A stretch of DNA of 64,000 nt, taken from contig JANTQA010000012.1 in assembly GCA_027625915.1 (NCBI GenBank), positions 11,680,501 to 11,744,500 on the forward strand. Direction: 5' to 3'. Both the position numbers and the translations under genes were made by a program. Below the pieces are notes generated by a model. It searched no databases. It saw only the letters and a list, made by a program, of their open reading frames with translations, and was not told where the DNA came from. This document shows positions 21,020 to 32,266 of this stretch, piece after piece (positions within the stretch are counted from its first letter, which is position 1; each line of letters opens with the position of its first letter). This DNA comes from Anaeramoeba flamelloides (taxonomy: Eukaryota; Metamonada; Anaeramoebidae).

Positions 21020-22827
21020 TTAATTCAAATTCTTTTTAAATTTTTGTAATTCTGTAATTAAATTGCATTTTTCGTCTAATTGGTAGTATTCGGCAGCGTC
21101 TTGCAATTCTTCAAAAATCTTTTGTTTATTAATTCTAGTATTTTTAACATTTTCAATTTTATTGGTATATAAATATTTAATGAACACTTCTAAACTCTCT
21201 TTAGACTTACCGGAATAATCTTTGATTTGAATAAAGTTTTCAGTTTGTGTACAAACAAATTCAAACAATCCTCTAAATAATCCACTTTTTGCTATTAGTA
21301 TAAATTTATGGACAGGAATTTTTTCATAATTTGCCTCTAGATCTTCTTCAAAGTCATTTTTTTCATTTTGTTTCTCATTACACACTTCTTCGCCCCCATT
21401 TTCTTCTTCTTTTCTATTTTCCCTTTCATTTCCATTTTCATTTTCATTTCCATTTCCATTTTCATTTCCATTTTCATTTTCATTTTCATTTCCATTTCCA
21501 TTTCCACTTTCATTCCCCCTTTCATTTTCATTTTCATTTCCATTTCCATTTCCATTACCTTTTTGTAAATTGTTCTTTTTTTGTTCAATTTGTTCCTTTT
21601 TCATTAATTCCAAAATATTTTGAATTTGATTGCCTTTTGTTATTATCTTTTCACCTGTCTGTATTTTTATATTTTGGTTTTGATTTTGATCTTTATTTTG
21701 GTTTTGGTTGTTATTTCCCCACTTTTTTTTCCTCTTTTTTCGTCTACGGTCTTTTCTTTTATTACGTTTATTTTTTTTTCGATTTTTTTTCACGTATCTT
21801 TGAGATTCATTATTAGTGAAAGTATTAGACACCGAAAATTTTGACCTTTTATTTACCAAAATAAAAAAATCTTTGGAATCATGATCTTCATAGAAATCTA
21901 ATAAATCAAGTTCAAACGAGTTTTTCTTTTCAATTTTGTTTAAATTCAAATTTAAAGAATTAAATATTGTGTAGAGAAATTTTTTGTTTTCTGTTTTCTT
22001 GGGTATTTCACCCATATAAACCCATTCCAAAAATATATTTAAAACATTTTTTGAAAAGTTATTTTTTTGAAATATATCTTCAATTTGAGTTATTGGTCGT
22101 CTAGTTCTTAATTCAACAAATAATTTATGAACTTTTATTTTTTCACCATTTGACAATGTGAAAATAAAATCAGTAAATTGTTTATTCTGAAACATACTTT
22201 TAAAATCAGCTTTAAATTGATCGATATTATTATCAAAAGTAAAGTAAATCATACTTGAAAAATGTGAACTGGCAACTCGAATTGAATTATATGGTGCCAC
22301 ATTTGGTATTTTAATTTTTTTAGGGACTTTCCATTTTTTAGATTTTTTAAATGAAAATTTATCAGTAGGGTCGTTATTTTGTTTAAAGCCCCACCCGAAT
22401 AATTCATTTTCTTGTGTTAATACCCATGAATGAAAAAGGCCTATAGAAAGCTGAGTAGCTATTTCCCTTTTAAGTAAAGGGACAGTAGCGAAAACTGTTT
22501 TATCCTTCCCATTTCCATTGTAATCACCCATTCCACAGGAATAAGTCCTCCCATCATTGGTGATGAAAATTGTGTGGGTATGTCCGGATTGAAGGTCCAA
22601 AATTTGAGATACATCACAAGGTAAAACTGTTAATTTTTTAGGTGAACTTTGATTTGTTTTGTTCCCAATACCCAGTTGCCCCCTAGAATTATTCCCACCG
22701 GCAAATAAATCATTTTGATTTGTTAAATAAAAAAAAGAAAAAGATGAACTTCCACAAAATATTTTTTTTACATTTTCAGAGATTAAAATCGGGGTATTTC
22801 GAGACTCAAAACCTAAACCTAACTGCC
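21020..22827 (-). CDS. RCC1-BTB-BTB protein, exon 2 (C-terminal 601 residues)
   Basis: Open on the minus strand from an acceptor TCACTAG at 22829-22828 to a TAA ending at 21020. It has no in-frame ATG near its start, so a 5' exon is required; I place it at 28918-29440 (phase 1, restoring GGNAFGQLGLG). In whole-protein numbering: RCC1-type repeats ~175-370 (GGNNSRGQLGIGN, SGHTHTIFITNDGRTYSCG, GLFHSWVLTQENELFGWG), a first BTB/POZ domain ~378-455 (FTDFIFTLSNGEKIKVHKL), and a second BTB ~488-770. The second BTB is opened after KDFFILVNKRSKFSV by ~170 residues of basic KKNRKK and G/N/E-rich repeats, then resumes at IPVHKFILIAKSGLFRGLFE. BTB proteins often act as dimeric cullin-3 adaptors; that role here is inference. 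The low-complexity insert uses (A/G)A(A/T/G)-type codons and casts long phantom frames on the other strand. Confidence 0.8.
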
Positions 22828-23036
22828 CTAGTGATTTTATTGAATTTAAATATTAATAAAAAAACAAATAAACAAATAATTAAAAATTATACAATAATTG
22901 TTCTTGAAAATAAATGAAAACGGCTCAAAGGCAAAACATGTTTTATAATCGCAAACCTTAATAGAATCACAGAAATCACATAAAAATAAAAATGAAAGTA
23001 CATGTTATTTTGAATAATTGAAGTGCTTTATTAAAA

Positions 23037-23576
23037 TAAACCCCATTCCAAAAGTTTGGGCACACCCAAAATCAAAAATAGGCAAAAAAAAATAAACAAA
23101 AATTATTGTATTTTCCAAACCTAATATAAAACAACATTTAAGTAACCCAGTATTATGTTTTTATAAGTAATCAAACTTATCCAAATAAAAGAAAAAAATA
23201 TAAAACTAAAAAATAAAAATCGGTGTGTCCAAAATAATGACACGAGCTGAACAAAAAAAATGTATTGATAAATTTGTTGAAATTTCACCAACAATTGTTG
23301 ATCGATCAAATGATAAAATACCATCAACCAATTGTATATGATTTTTCAATTTAACCAAACCCAACATTAACCTTCTATCAACCATCAAAAAAAAAATTAC
23401 CAGATCTAACGAAACAGATTACGTAACTACAAAAAAGGAAATGAAAACTAAAACAAAAAAGACAAAAAATGGAATAGTTAATAAAATCAAAATTATTTCC
23501 CAAATTGAATGTAAAGTGAAGTATTGTTATTCTTTCAACTGTTTCAACTGTGTCCAATTTTTTGGAATTTAGTTTA
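23037..23576. mobile_element. Mariner-like MITE (TAAACCCCATTCC family), copy 1
   Basis: Left end TAAACCCCATTCCAAAAGTT then TGGGCACACCC; right end diverged, inverse of TAAACTAAATTCCAAAAAAT then TGGACACA. Internally it carries ATGACACGAGCTGAACAAAA, which would read MTRAEQKKCIDKFVEISPTIVDRS before stopping, as at the start of a transposase. A longer relative lies at 43349-44451. TA at both outer ends fits Tc1/mariner target choice. Non-autonomous. Confidence 0.7.
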
Positions 23577-24759
23577 CTTTGTTAATATTTAACTTCAATT
23601 AAAAAATAATGATAATAATTATCCAAAGGACAGAGTTTTGATGATTATTATTTAAAGCTTCAAAAGTTATTTGATTATAATTGGTTATCGAATTCAATAA
23701 ATAACTTTGAAACAAGAAAAATCCATTTTATTATTTTTTTAAAAAATGAGAAAATTAAAAAAAAGAGTGAAATACAATAATGAATAGAGATACTTTTTTT
23801 GATTTACTGGTGATATTCTTATTTTTTTTTTTATAAATAGACCTTCAACAATGTTATTTTTTAAAATCAAAATTTACCAGAAGAACTCTTGACGCACCAT
23901 TTTATTTATTTTTCATATTTTTCAGTTTTAAATACAAACATAAATGATGTAATGAGTAATAATCAAAATTTTGTTGTTTACATTCTTGATAATTTTAGAT
24001 TTGGCCAATAAAAAATTTATTTTCTTTTCAGAATTAATTTTTTTTTTCTTTTTCTTTAATTTAATAATAATTTTGTGCTACACTCTAATTTATTATTTTA
24101 TTTATTATGCTTAACATTGGTAGTGTAATTAACAAGGTAGTATTATTTTACAAATCAAAAGAAAAGGATTTTTTTTTATCATAAATTCTTTTTGAAACTA
24201 ATTTTTACAACTTTAAAATATACAATCTTTTTTTTATTAAAAAACATTTATCCATCACACTGATTATTAAAACACTTTGTATGTGAAAAATATTCAAAAA
24301 ACTTTTAAAAATAATGTTGTATTTATTATTTTATATCTAATTGGTAATTTCTTTATCAATTTTTGGGTAGAGTTTAAAAAAAAATCATAATAACATAATT
24401 AATCGTGAGAAATACATTACCATTGAGGTTCAAAGGAATTCTTTTTTAACATTTAGGAATTTAATCTTAATTTAAAAAAGGATTTTAAATTAAGGGCCAA
24501 GTCGTTACAGTGAAAAATAATTTTTTGAAATGGAAAAATAAAATTGTTGTAATTTTTATGAGTTCCTAATACCAGTTAAAAATTAACCAACAAAGTAAAG
24601 AGCACGATCGATCTCTAAAAATAAATAATCAAAAACGAGGAAATTTTTAGAAAAAAGGCCAAAGAGTGATACTCAATTTCCAATTTGAATTGTTTAGAAT
24701 ATATCATTTTGAATATAATTGTGTAAGTTTTGAAGTGTCGAAATGTGTTCTTTTTGATC
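23577..24759. other. Intron interior, nothing recognised
   Basis: A/T-run sequence without open frames of interest. Confidence 0.4.
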
Positions 24760-24885
24760 TTAAGGGATAAGTATTCTATGACAACAGGGTATAATTTTGT
24801 AATATTTTATTGATGACATTTTCTAATTACAAATTTTGTCTAGACGCTAAGTGTCAAAAAATTCTGATTGGCTAAGAAACCACAG
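24760..24885. repeat. TTAAGGGAT-type element terminus, copy 1
   Basis: Reads CTTAAGGGATAAGTATTCTA and on to AATTACAAATTTTGTCT and GTGTCAAAAAATTCTGATTG then GCTAAGAAACC. A close second copy is at 56530-56655. It shares its TTAAGGGA start with the family H ends and with element S. Confidence 0.6.
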
Positions 24886-26218
24886 AAAAGAAAATTCAGG
24901 AAATAAGAGCAAATTTTTTTTTCCATTTTTTCTAAAAAAGAAAACATTTAAATTCATTTTATTTCTTACATTACAAAATTTTTTTACCTCTTATTTATTA
25001 CCATTTTCACCATTATTACACAATACCAAGTCTTTGTTGTCATGAATATTAATAATAAGAGTTTTATTTTCAATTTTGAGATATTTTTTTGGTTTAAAAA
25101 AAAAATTGATTTATTCAACCGATTGAAAAATAATTGTATTTATTTTTTTTTCAGATTAGATAGTTATAATAATTAAATTTTTAAAACCATTTACAAATTT
25201 TACTCATAAACTATGTTTTTTTTATAAGACGAAATTTGATTTTTTTCAATATAAATTTTTAGTGAAGATATTTTGTGAATATTGTAATTTTATCCTCAAA
25301 AATCAAAATCAATTTTTTTTCTGTCAAAAATGATTTAAATTGTGATACTGGCATTCCCTGTGTAAAAGACTAAACAATTTGTTTTAAAAAATTGTTCAAA
25401 ATTGAAAATTATTTTGAAATTTTTTTGCATTTTTTGAAAAAAAGAAAACCACGTTTTTCCAACTTTAAAAAAATAAAAAATTTTTTCTGAATAGATCTAG
25501 AATTTCATTGATAAACTTTTGTTAAGCTTTTATAAAAATTTCATTTATTTAATCACCTATACCTCGATTATTTTGATTGGCTGATATTTGCATTGGAAGA
25601 TTAATCATTAAAAATAATAACAAAATAAAAAAATTCTTTCGAAAATCAAGACTTTCTAACATAAAAAGAAAAATATGTTTCACCCTTTTCAAGAATTACA
25701 GCCGTTCCAACCCTACCATGAAATCTAAGATAAACAGAAAATTCATTCTGTATCATACTTTTCTTTTTATGACATGGTTTTATGGTTTTGTGCTAGCTTA
25801 TTACAAACTCTGAAATTTTATAATAGAACAAAAATTTCTAATAGAGAGAAAATATTAAAATTTGAATTTTTTACTATAAACCTTCTGAATGATCAATAAT
25901 TTAGAAAAAGATTTTTTGTGGATACTTAATTTCTAAAGACCTTAAAATCAAAAGGAAAGATCAATTTCAAAGAAATCATCAAATTCTATCTTCGATCTTT
26001 TTAGGCTTTGTTTTGAATTTTTTAATTTATTTCGTAAACAACAAGATTTTTTTCTCAGTCTTTCAAACAAGAAATTTTTTTAAAAAACCAATGTCAAACC
26101 ATAAAATGTATCTGATAGCATATAACCCAAGATTTTTTTTTGGTATTTAGCAGAGACAAAAAGTCAATTTCTATATCTGTAAAATTTCAAGGTAGGTTTG
26201 AAACGACTGTAATATAAT
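24886..26218. other. Intron interior, nothing recognised
   Basis: The 78-codon frame at 25577-25813 depends on a TTG start and has no recognisable domain; I do not count it as a gene. Confidence 0.4.
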
Positions 26219-26420
26219 TGCCAATAAAAATAAGAGACTACTTTTTTTAGTTTTACATTTGAAACATGTTAATTTTGGATTTCAATAAATAGACTCAAAT
26301 CAATAAATTGTTTAAATGTGGTTAACTCATCCATTTCATAAGCCAAAACACAAATTACAAAAAAAAAAATTTTAAGATCTTGAAAAGATTTCAATTTATT
26401 TTTTAAAAAATACTACTCCC
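26219..26420. repeat. Dispersed repeat M, copy 2
   Basis: Same-orientation relative of 15968-16165; both end near AAATACTAC and a C-run before TTAA/TAAG. Confidence 0.55.
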
Positions 26421-26843
26421 TTAATGATTTTTTTTTTTTTTTTTTTTATTTGTATGGGTTTTTCTCAAATGAGTTATTTTTACTGAAAGAATATTACAAA
26501 ATCCTAACTCTGTCAAATTTAGAGAGTTACAAAATAACAAAAAAATCGATTAAATTGAATTAAATTGATTGTGTCCTTAAATAAACCAATTTGTTTTAAA
26601 TTGAAGAAATTTAACCCTTTGGGAGAATAAAATCTTGAACGATTTTTTTTTTTTTTTTCAGATCATTTGAATTTTAGGCACTTTGAGAATTTTAAATCTT
26701 TTTTTGATATAGTATTGAAAAGAATACATGATATGAAAATAATCCCTGACAAGATTTTTAATTATTAATATTGTAATAATTGTTGAATAATTTCTTTTGT
26801 TTAAAATCAAATCCATTTATTTAAGAATCAAACTTTTAAAATT

Positions 26844-27669
26844 ACAGTCAAATCTAAAACCCTGAAATTTCCATAAACCCGGTAATTCCATTTTTCTCAT
26901 CAATTGTAAATATTAGTAAAATGTCAAAAATATACTCCCATTTTACAGACAGATAATCCTATTACCCAGCAACTTATAACCGTTCCAATTCGGGTATTGG
27001 TTAAATATTCCGAATCTGTCAATTTTAACTCTTTGGTGAATTCAGAAATCAAAAAAATCCAAAATTTGTAAAATTAATTGATAACATGACTGAAAATGAA
27101 AATCCACTTTTGATTTTAAATTTTAAAATAAAAAACATTTTCATCATTTTGAAATATTTGAAAGCATTTGAATTTGAGAAGGGTGTTTGATTATTGCGAA
27201 GTTACAAGAAATTAAGAAAACCATTTTGTAAAAAAATAAATCCTCTAAGGTTCCCAATAGAAATTTAAAATTTTGAAAAAATTATTAAAAGAAAGATAGA
27301 AAGTAAATAAAACTCTTATTTCATAAATGCAATAACAAAATAATTCTTATAAAGATGATTCCTAATATATTTAGAATTTATCTAAAGGGAAAATCGCGAT
27401 AAATTCGATTTTCAATTGTCAGTAATGTTCTCAATTAATTTTACAAATTTTGGATTTTTTTGATTTCTGAATTCACCAAAGAGTTAAAATTGACAGATTC
27501 GGAATATTTAACCAATACCTCAATTGGAACGGTTATAAGTCGCTATGTAATTGGATTATCTGTCTGTAAAATGGGAGTATATTTTTGACATTTTACTAAT
27601 ATTTACAATTGATGAGAAAAATGGAATTACCGGGTTTATGGAAATTTCCGGGTTTTAGATTTGACTGTA
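26844..27669. mobile_element. Element E, DNA element with ~240-bp inverted ends
   Basis: Arms 26844-27085 and 27425-27669 are inverted copies. Ends are TACAGTCAAATCTAAAACCC and its inverse; inner landmarks are AAACCCGGTAATTCC, CAATTGTAAATATTAG, AACCGTTCCAATTNNGGTAT and CTTTGGTGAATTCAGAAATC. TA lies at both ends. The ~340-bp centre has no coding capacity. It sits inside element D copy 2. Confidence 0.85.
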
Positions 27670-28039
27670 ATTATAAAAAAAGTTTGATTCTTAAATAAAA
27701 GAAATTATTTGCAATTACACAACAATTTCCCTAATAAACCATTTTCCAGTCAAAGTGTGGCAGTTTTTGGGGGAAATTACACGTGTTTAAAGGGTTTGAA
27801 TCGATGTTGGAATAAAAAATTATTTTGGAAATTTTTAAATTTTTCTTATTTTTTCTTTGACATTTTACTTTTTTTTTTCGATTTTTTTTGATTACCTAAT
27901 TCATTTGTAAATTTTTTTTTTTATTGCAAAATCGATAGTCACTTGGTCAACATGTGCTGTTATAATGGTTTCTGAAATACAGTAAAACTGCTTGTAGAGA
28001 AATAATATTTATTTTTATTGGATTTTTATTTGGATCTAT

Positions 28040-28278
28040 AATTGAAGATCAAAATGAACATTGTTGTTTTTCTCAATGCTTACCCCTAAGAATTTTGGGT
28101 TTTTCAATTTTTGAGAAAATCTAACGATTTTTTTGTTTTATTTCATACACATGTCAAATATTCTTTCCGGTGTGTATTATTTTACTTATTGCTTATTTGC
28201 CCTTCAAAGGTCGATTATAAAAAATAATTGATATTTCTAAAAAATGCTGTTGGGCCCATTTGACTGAAACAAAGTTTA
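28040..28278. mobile_element. Half copy of hairpin element F
   Basis: Matches the right arm of the complete element at 55550-56194, from GAAGATCAAAATGAAC through GTGTATTATTTTACTTATTG and CCTTCAAAGGTC to TTTGACTGAAACAAAGTT. The left arm is missing here. Confidence 0.7.
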
Positions 28279-28320
28279 TTAACAATTAAGAATATTGTCA
28301 GGGATTATTTTCATCCCAGG

Positions 28321-28917
28321 TATTTTTTCAAGAATATATTTGAATTTTTGTACTTTAAATTCCTTGAATTTTTTACTTTTATGTCTTTTAATTTTTTCTA
28401 CTCAAAGGAGTTTAACAACAGATTATCATTTTTAGAGGGTAAAGCACAGCCAAGTAAGAAGAAAATTCGCTGTGGTGGCTTTGTGCTTAAACATTTATTC
28501 TTTTACTGGGTTTGTATTTTTAAAAACGATAAAAAAATGTTCACTTCACTTCTTGTCACCTATTAGTTTTGCTAATCGAATTAAAAGCACAAATTGGTGT
28601 TGTAGTCTCTTTTTCATAATTTGGTTAATCTATTTCTTTTGGGTGAACTGACAATTCTTAACAAAAGGAATGTTTAGTCAAGGAAAAAAGCTAACGAGAA
28701 GTAGAAAAATTGTTATCACATCAAATTTCAAATGAGTGATACACTAATTGAAAGAACTTTTCATTTTCAGATTTGTGTGATTCGAATGAAAGTTTAGAAT
28801 TCAAAACTTGTGTTATTCACTTTTTTTTCGACTACCATTAGTAAACGCAAACAGACAGAAATGAATGAAATGGAGTAGAAGAAAGAAAAAAAGAAATCTG
28901 ATGAGATTAATTGATAC
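28321..28917. other. Intron portion next to exon 1, nothing recognised
   Basis: The stretch adjoins the proposed donor. The frame at 28348-28566 (72 codons) has no recognisable domain. Confidence 0.4.
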
Positions 28918-29440
28918 CAAACGCGTTGCCACCATAGCCATAAAGTTTCGAATTTTCCAATAAAAAATAGCTTGTTGCACGGCCTACTTTGATCGTTTTG
29001 ATTTGTGAATCCAAATTTAGATCTATTTTCTTTAAATGATTATAGCAAAGACTCCAAATATTACACAAGTGTCGGCGTGCGTACTTAAGCATACCAAATG
29101 CAGACAAATAATAAACCAAACCCTTCGCAGTCAAGACTAAGTAAAAATATTCTCCTGATGCAATATCAAGAATTTTATTATCTGACAATCTACATTTATT
29201 GACACAATAAGCACTTTGAAAATATTCTAATTCGTTGTCTTCATAAAGAACAACAAAATGGTCTTTTCCTTCAAGTTTCAAATAGTCTCCACTATTTTGA
29301 CTTAAAACAATTTTAGAAGGCTTTTTTGTGAGATAAAAATGTGTTAGTTGTGTTTGTTTGACGTCTGTTTTTTCTCTTGGTGTTGGCATTAAAGTAACCC
29401 ATTTCATTTTGTTTCCACTTACAAAAATTGAGTAGCTCAT
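28918..29440 (-). CDS. RCC1-BTB-BTB protein, exon 1 (N-terminal 174 residues)
   Basis: Starts at ATG 29440 (MSYSIFVSGNKMKWVTLMP, the short V-S-G-N opening typical of RCC1-repeat proteins). Continues through RCC1-like strands KILDIASGEYFYLVLTAKG and IKTIKVGRATSYFLLENSKL to LYGYGGNAF, then G|GTATCA. The frame stops four codons beyond the proposed donor. The exon ends in phase 1, exactly what exon 2 at 22827 needs; 523 + 1808 nt equals 777 codons including stop. The frame is also open upstream to 29608, but without an ATG earlier than the chosen one that looks like protein. An inverted duplication begins 80 bp upstream of the start. Confidence 0.72.
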
Positions 29441-29518
29441 GAGGATAAAAATCGTATTTTGGTAGAGCAAAGAATAAAAGTCAAAATAAAAAAAATGAAT
29501 TATTCTTTGCATATCATT

Positions 29519-29720
29519 AAGGTTTACAATCCCTGAAACTGGAAAAAAGATTATCTTGTATTGGGTGTGGCAACTTGTTATTTTGGTTCTTAGCTGATCG
29601 ATCCACAACTAAGTTTGGATCTTATAGGTGGTTGAAAAATGCTATTTTTGTGATTTTATTTTTTTTTTTTTTAGGAAATCCAGATTTGATGAGTCTAAGA
29701 TTAATTAATTGGAAGATATT
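29519..29720. repeat. Left arm of a ~200-bp near-perfect inverted duplication
   Basis: Covers the presumed promoter/leader of the RCC1-BTB gene (ATG at 29440). It pairs with 29881-30083 with only a handful of differences, including the length of a T12-13 run. The 160-bp spacer between the arms is not duplicated. Confidence 0.9.
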
Positions 29721-29880
29721 TAATTAGTAATTGAGTTTTTTGTTTTCTGTGTTGAAATTTTTATTTAGGCTTTGTATTATTTGATGCTTGTTTAAAAAAA
29801 AATTTTTTTATTTACTCCTAATTCTGTAAAAGGAAAATGATAATTTCAATTGACAACCCAAAAATTAACACTTTCAATTC

Positions 29881-30083
29881 AATACCTTCCAATTAATTAA
29901 TCTTAGACTCATCAAATCTGGATTTCCTAAAAAAAAAAAAATAAAATCACAAAAATAGCATTTTTCAACCACCTATAAGATCCAAACTTAGTTGTGGATC
30001 GATCAGCTAAGAACCAATATAACAAGTTGCCACACCCAATACAAGATAATCTTTTTTCCAGTTTCAGGGATTTTAAACCTTAA
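29881..30083. repeat. Right arm of the inverted duplication
   Basis: Inverse of 29519-29720 (landmarks GATCGATCAGCTAAGAACCA, TTGCCACACCCAATACAAG, AATCTGGATTTCCT). Beyond the arm no matching coding sequence follows on the plus strand. Confidence 0.9.
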
Positions 30084-30260
30084 ATTGGATTTAACATATT
30101 GATAAATTCAGATTTATTGTAATAAAAGTTTTAATCAGTTTCCCATTTTTGTAATCTTGTAGACTCACTTTTAAAACAACTCAAGAGACGGAATCTTTTT
30201 AAGGAGAAACTAATTTTATAAAGTTTCTTAACATTTAAACCAACAAAATGTTTTATTTAT

Positions 30261-31203
30261 TTAAGGGACTAGTCTATATTAATTGTTTTTTTTTGACCAA
30301 TAACTAAATAAGGAATCCAAATCTTGAAATATTTTTCAAATTGAAAATAGACGGGTTTTTTCAATGTTAGAACTTTTAGTTCTTGTTTTTTTAAAATTTT
30401 ACAATTCTGTCAAAAAAAGTGACTTTTAAAAAATTTTTTTAAAAAAATATCTTGAAAGGATGATAATTTTTTGATTAATTTTCTATTTAATTATTTTCTC
30501 AACAATAATATTTATAATCATTTTTAAAAACGAAAAAATAATTGAAAACGGGTGAATATTTTCTCTTTCACTTCTATTCATCCAACTTGATTCTATAAAG
30601 AACTCAATTTGTTTTATCAATAATTACTTTTTAAAAAAATAGTTCTTATTCTTTTCTTTAATTTTATTCGACTCTGACAAAAACTTTTGGAATGATAATT
30701 TGGGAACACTTAAAAAAACTTCAAATTCAACAAAAACAAAAGAGTGTAAACTCAAAAAGTAGATTCATGAAAAAAAATAATGGTACAAGAAAAGAAAGAA
30801 AATATTTTATTAAGAGTAAAGCATATATTGTATATTTTTTTTGAATCAAACTGTTTTTTCATGCAAATGCAAAAAAAATTTTTCAGGTTTATTTTTCAAA
30901 CTATTTTTTGTAGGTCTCACACAAACATAACAAGGTTTTGCTTTCTTGCTCATATTTTTTTTTTTTTTTTGAATTTTTTGCGAAAAGTTGAAAAAAAGCA
31001 ACTTTCAAAAAAAATGAAAAAAATGCAAAAATTTTTTATTTCTATAAAAACAATAACTAAATTTAATGAATGTCATTTAGCAAGATTTCATTAATATACT
31101 AAGAAGTTTTTCACTTTGATTTCAAATTTAAGTAATTGGCAAAAAAAATTCTAAATCTCTATTAAATTTACCTAAAAAAATTTAATATAGACTAGTCCCT
31201 TAA
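30261..31203. mobile_element. Element S, TTAA-flanked DNA element
   Basis: Perfect 22-bp terminal inverted repeats beginning TTAAGGGACTAGTCTATA. If TTAA is the duplicated target, the element proper begins GGGACTAGTC. Interior 900 bp is A/T-run sequence with one weak 104-codon frame (30780-31094) of no recognisable family. The TTAA target recalls piggyBac, but the GGG terminus is not the canonical CCY, so I leave the superfamily open. Confidence 0.75.
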
Positions 31204-31254
31204 AGCAAGAGTAAAAAAAATTTCATAAAGGAAAATAAAGTAAAAATTTTCAGA

Positions 31255-32266
31255 TACAGCAATTTCAAACCTGGTGCGAACGATCTAACTTTACTTAATA
31301 TTTTAATTTAAATTTTGAAAATAAACTTTCTTTGAAATTAAAGATTTGTTAAAACTAAATTAAGTGATTAACCCCAAAACTCAAAAATACCTGAATTAAA
31401 AGCTTCGTAAACGACTAATCAGTTTTTTTTAAACTTATTTGAAATTATTGGTATTTAATGTAGTCAAAATAAAGTTTACAAAAAAATTTAAAATCTGTGT
31501 TTCAAAATAAAAAGTGTGTTTTTTTGTTCTAGAAGACCTATACATTAATCGATCAAAGAAACTGATAATAAACCCTAACAAAATCTGGTATTGGTTTTTT
31601 AAAGTTCTATTATTTAAAAAGAAATTCGAAAAATGAAGTATCAAATTGGAAAATTTATCTCAAAAAATAGAGTTAATTTTTGTAGAAAATTTTACTCATC
31701 TAAAAAAACAAAAAATTGAGAATATTATGAAGAAAAATACGAAAAATTTTCAATAAATTGCATGAATAATTTAAATTATTCAGATAAATAACCAGATCTT
31801 TACTTTCAAAATTGATTTGAACTTAGGTATACTATTTGGTAGTAAATCGGAAGTTGCCTTGGAACAAGAATAAAAAAAAGAACGGATAATATTTTGAAAC
31901 ACGAATTAAAGTCTTGGTGTAGGCAATTTTTTGATCAAAGTAAATTACAAATGGAAAAATTTTTCACTTGATTTATAATTTTCCTATTGTCATAAAGTCT
32001 CAAATTTACTACCTACTTCTTAGAGAAGTCTTTTTAAAAGGAAAAGCAAAATGAAGTGAAAATATTTACGAATTTCTAATTCAAATACCAATATTTAAAA
32101 AAGATTCCTTTTTGGAAGGGATCTTGGATATTAAGGACAATATAAGAGGATTTGAGAACAAAATAACAATCGTCCTTTTCAATTGAAAGGAGTTTAAAGA
32201 AAGTTTAATGAAAATTTATAATTTAAGTTAAGATAGATCGTTCGCACCAGGTTTGAAATTGCTGTA
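31255..32266. mobile_element. Element G, DNA element with TACAGCAATTTCAAACC ends
   Basis: Perfect ~33-bp terminal inverted repeats (TACAGCAATTTCAAACCTGG, then TGCGAACGATCTA) at 31255 and 32266, with TA at both ends. The 1-kb interior includes a block (31440-31880) related to 41960-42270. No intact transposase was recognised. Confidence 0.8.

Larger units (their letters stand above)
26728..28320. mobile_element. Element D copy 2, carrying nested elements
   Basis: Ends GATATGAAAATAATCCCTGA and, inverted, TCAGGGATTATTTTCATCCC (about 28297-28317), a diverged form of the termini at 3470-3940. It is enlarged by element E (26844-27669) and by a half copy of hairpin element F (28040-28278). Confidence 0.6.
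22828..28917 (-). other. Proposed 6.09-kb transposon-filled intron of the RCC1-BTB gene
   Basis: Runs from donor GTATCA (28917) to acceptor TCACTAG (22828), minus strand. The length is about 20-40 times that of the three short introns in this window (145, 195, 327 nt). It contains a mariner-like MITE (23037-23576), a TTAA-type terminus (24760-24885), repeat M copy 2 (26219-26420), and element D copy 2 with element E and half of a hairpin F inside it (26728-28320). The alternative is that exon 1 is a truncated gene fragment and exon 2 a 5'-truncated one. Confidence 0.6.

Noticed and set aside
21331-21844. Plus-strand frames rich in HFHFHF and ISIFIF
   Set aside because: Antisense shadow of the Asn/Glu/Gly repeat tract in the RCC1-BTB gene.
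25577-25813. 78-codon frame in the long intron as a small gene
   Set aside because: TTG start, no domain, composition like surrounding non-coding DNA.
28907-29608. The RCC1-like frame taken as a stand-alone truncated gene or pseudogene
   Set aside because: It ends four codons after a phase-1 GT, and the RCC1 motif continues exactly at an acceptor at 22828, so a split gene explains both pieces better. Residues upstream of 29440 depend on a TTG start.
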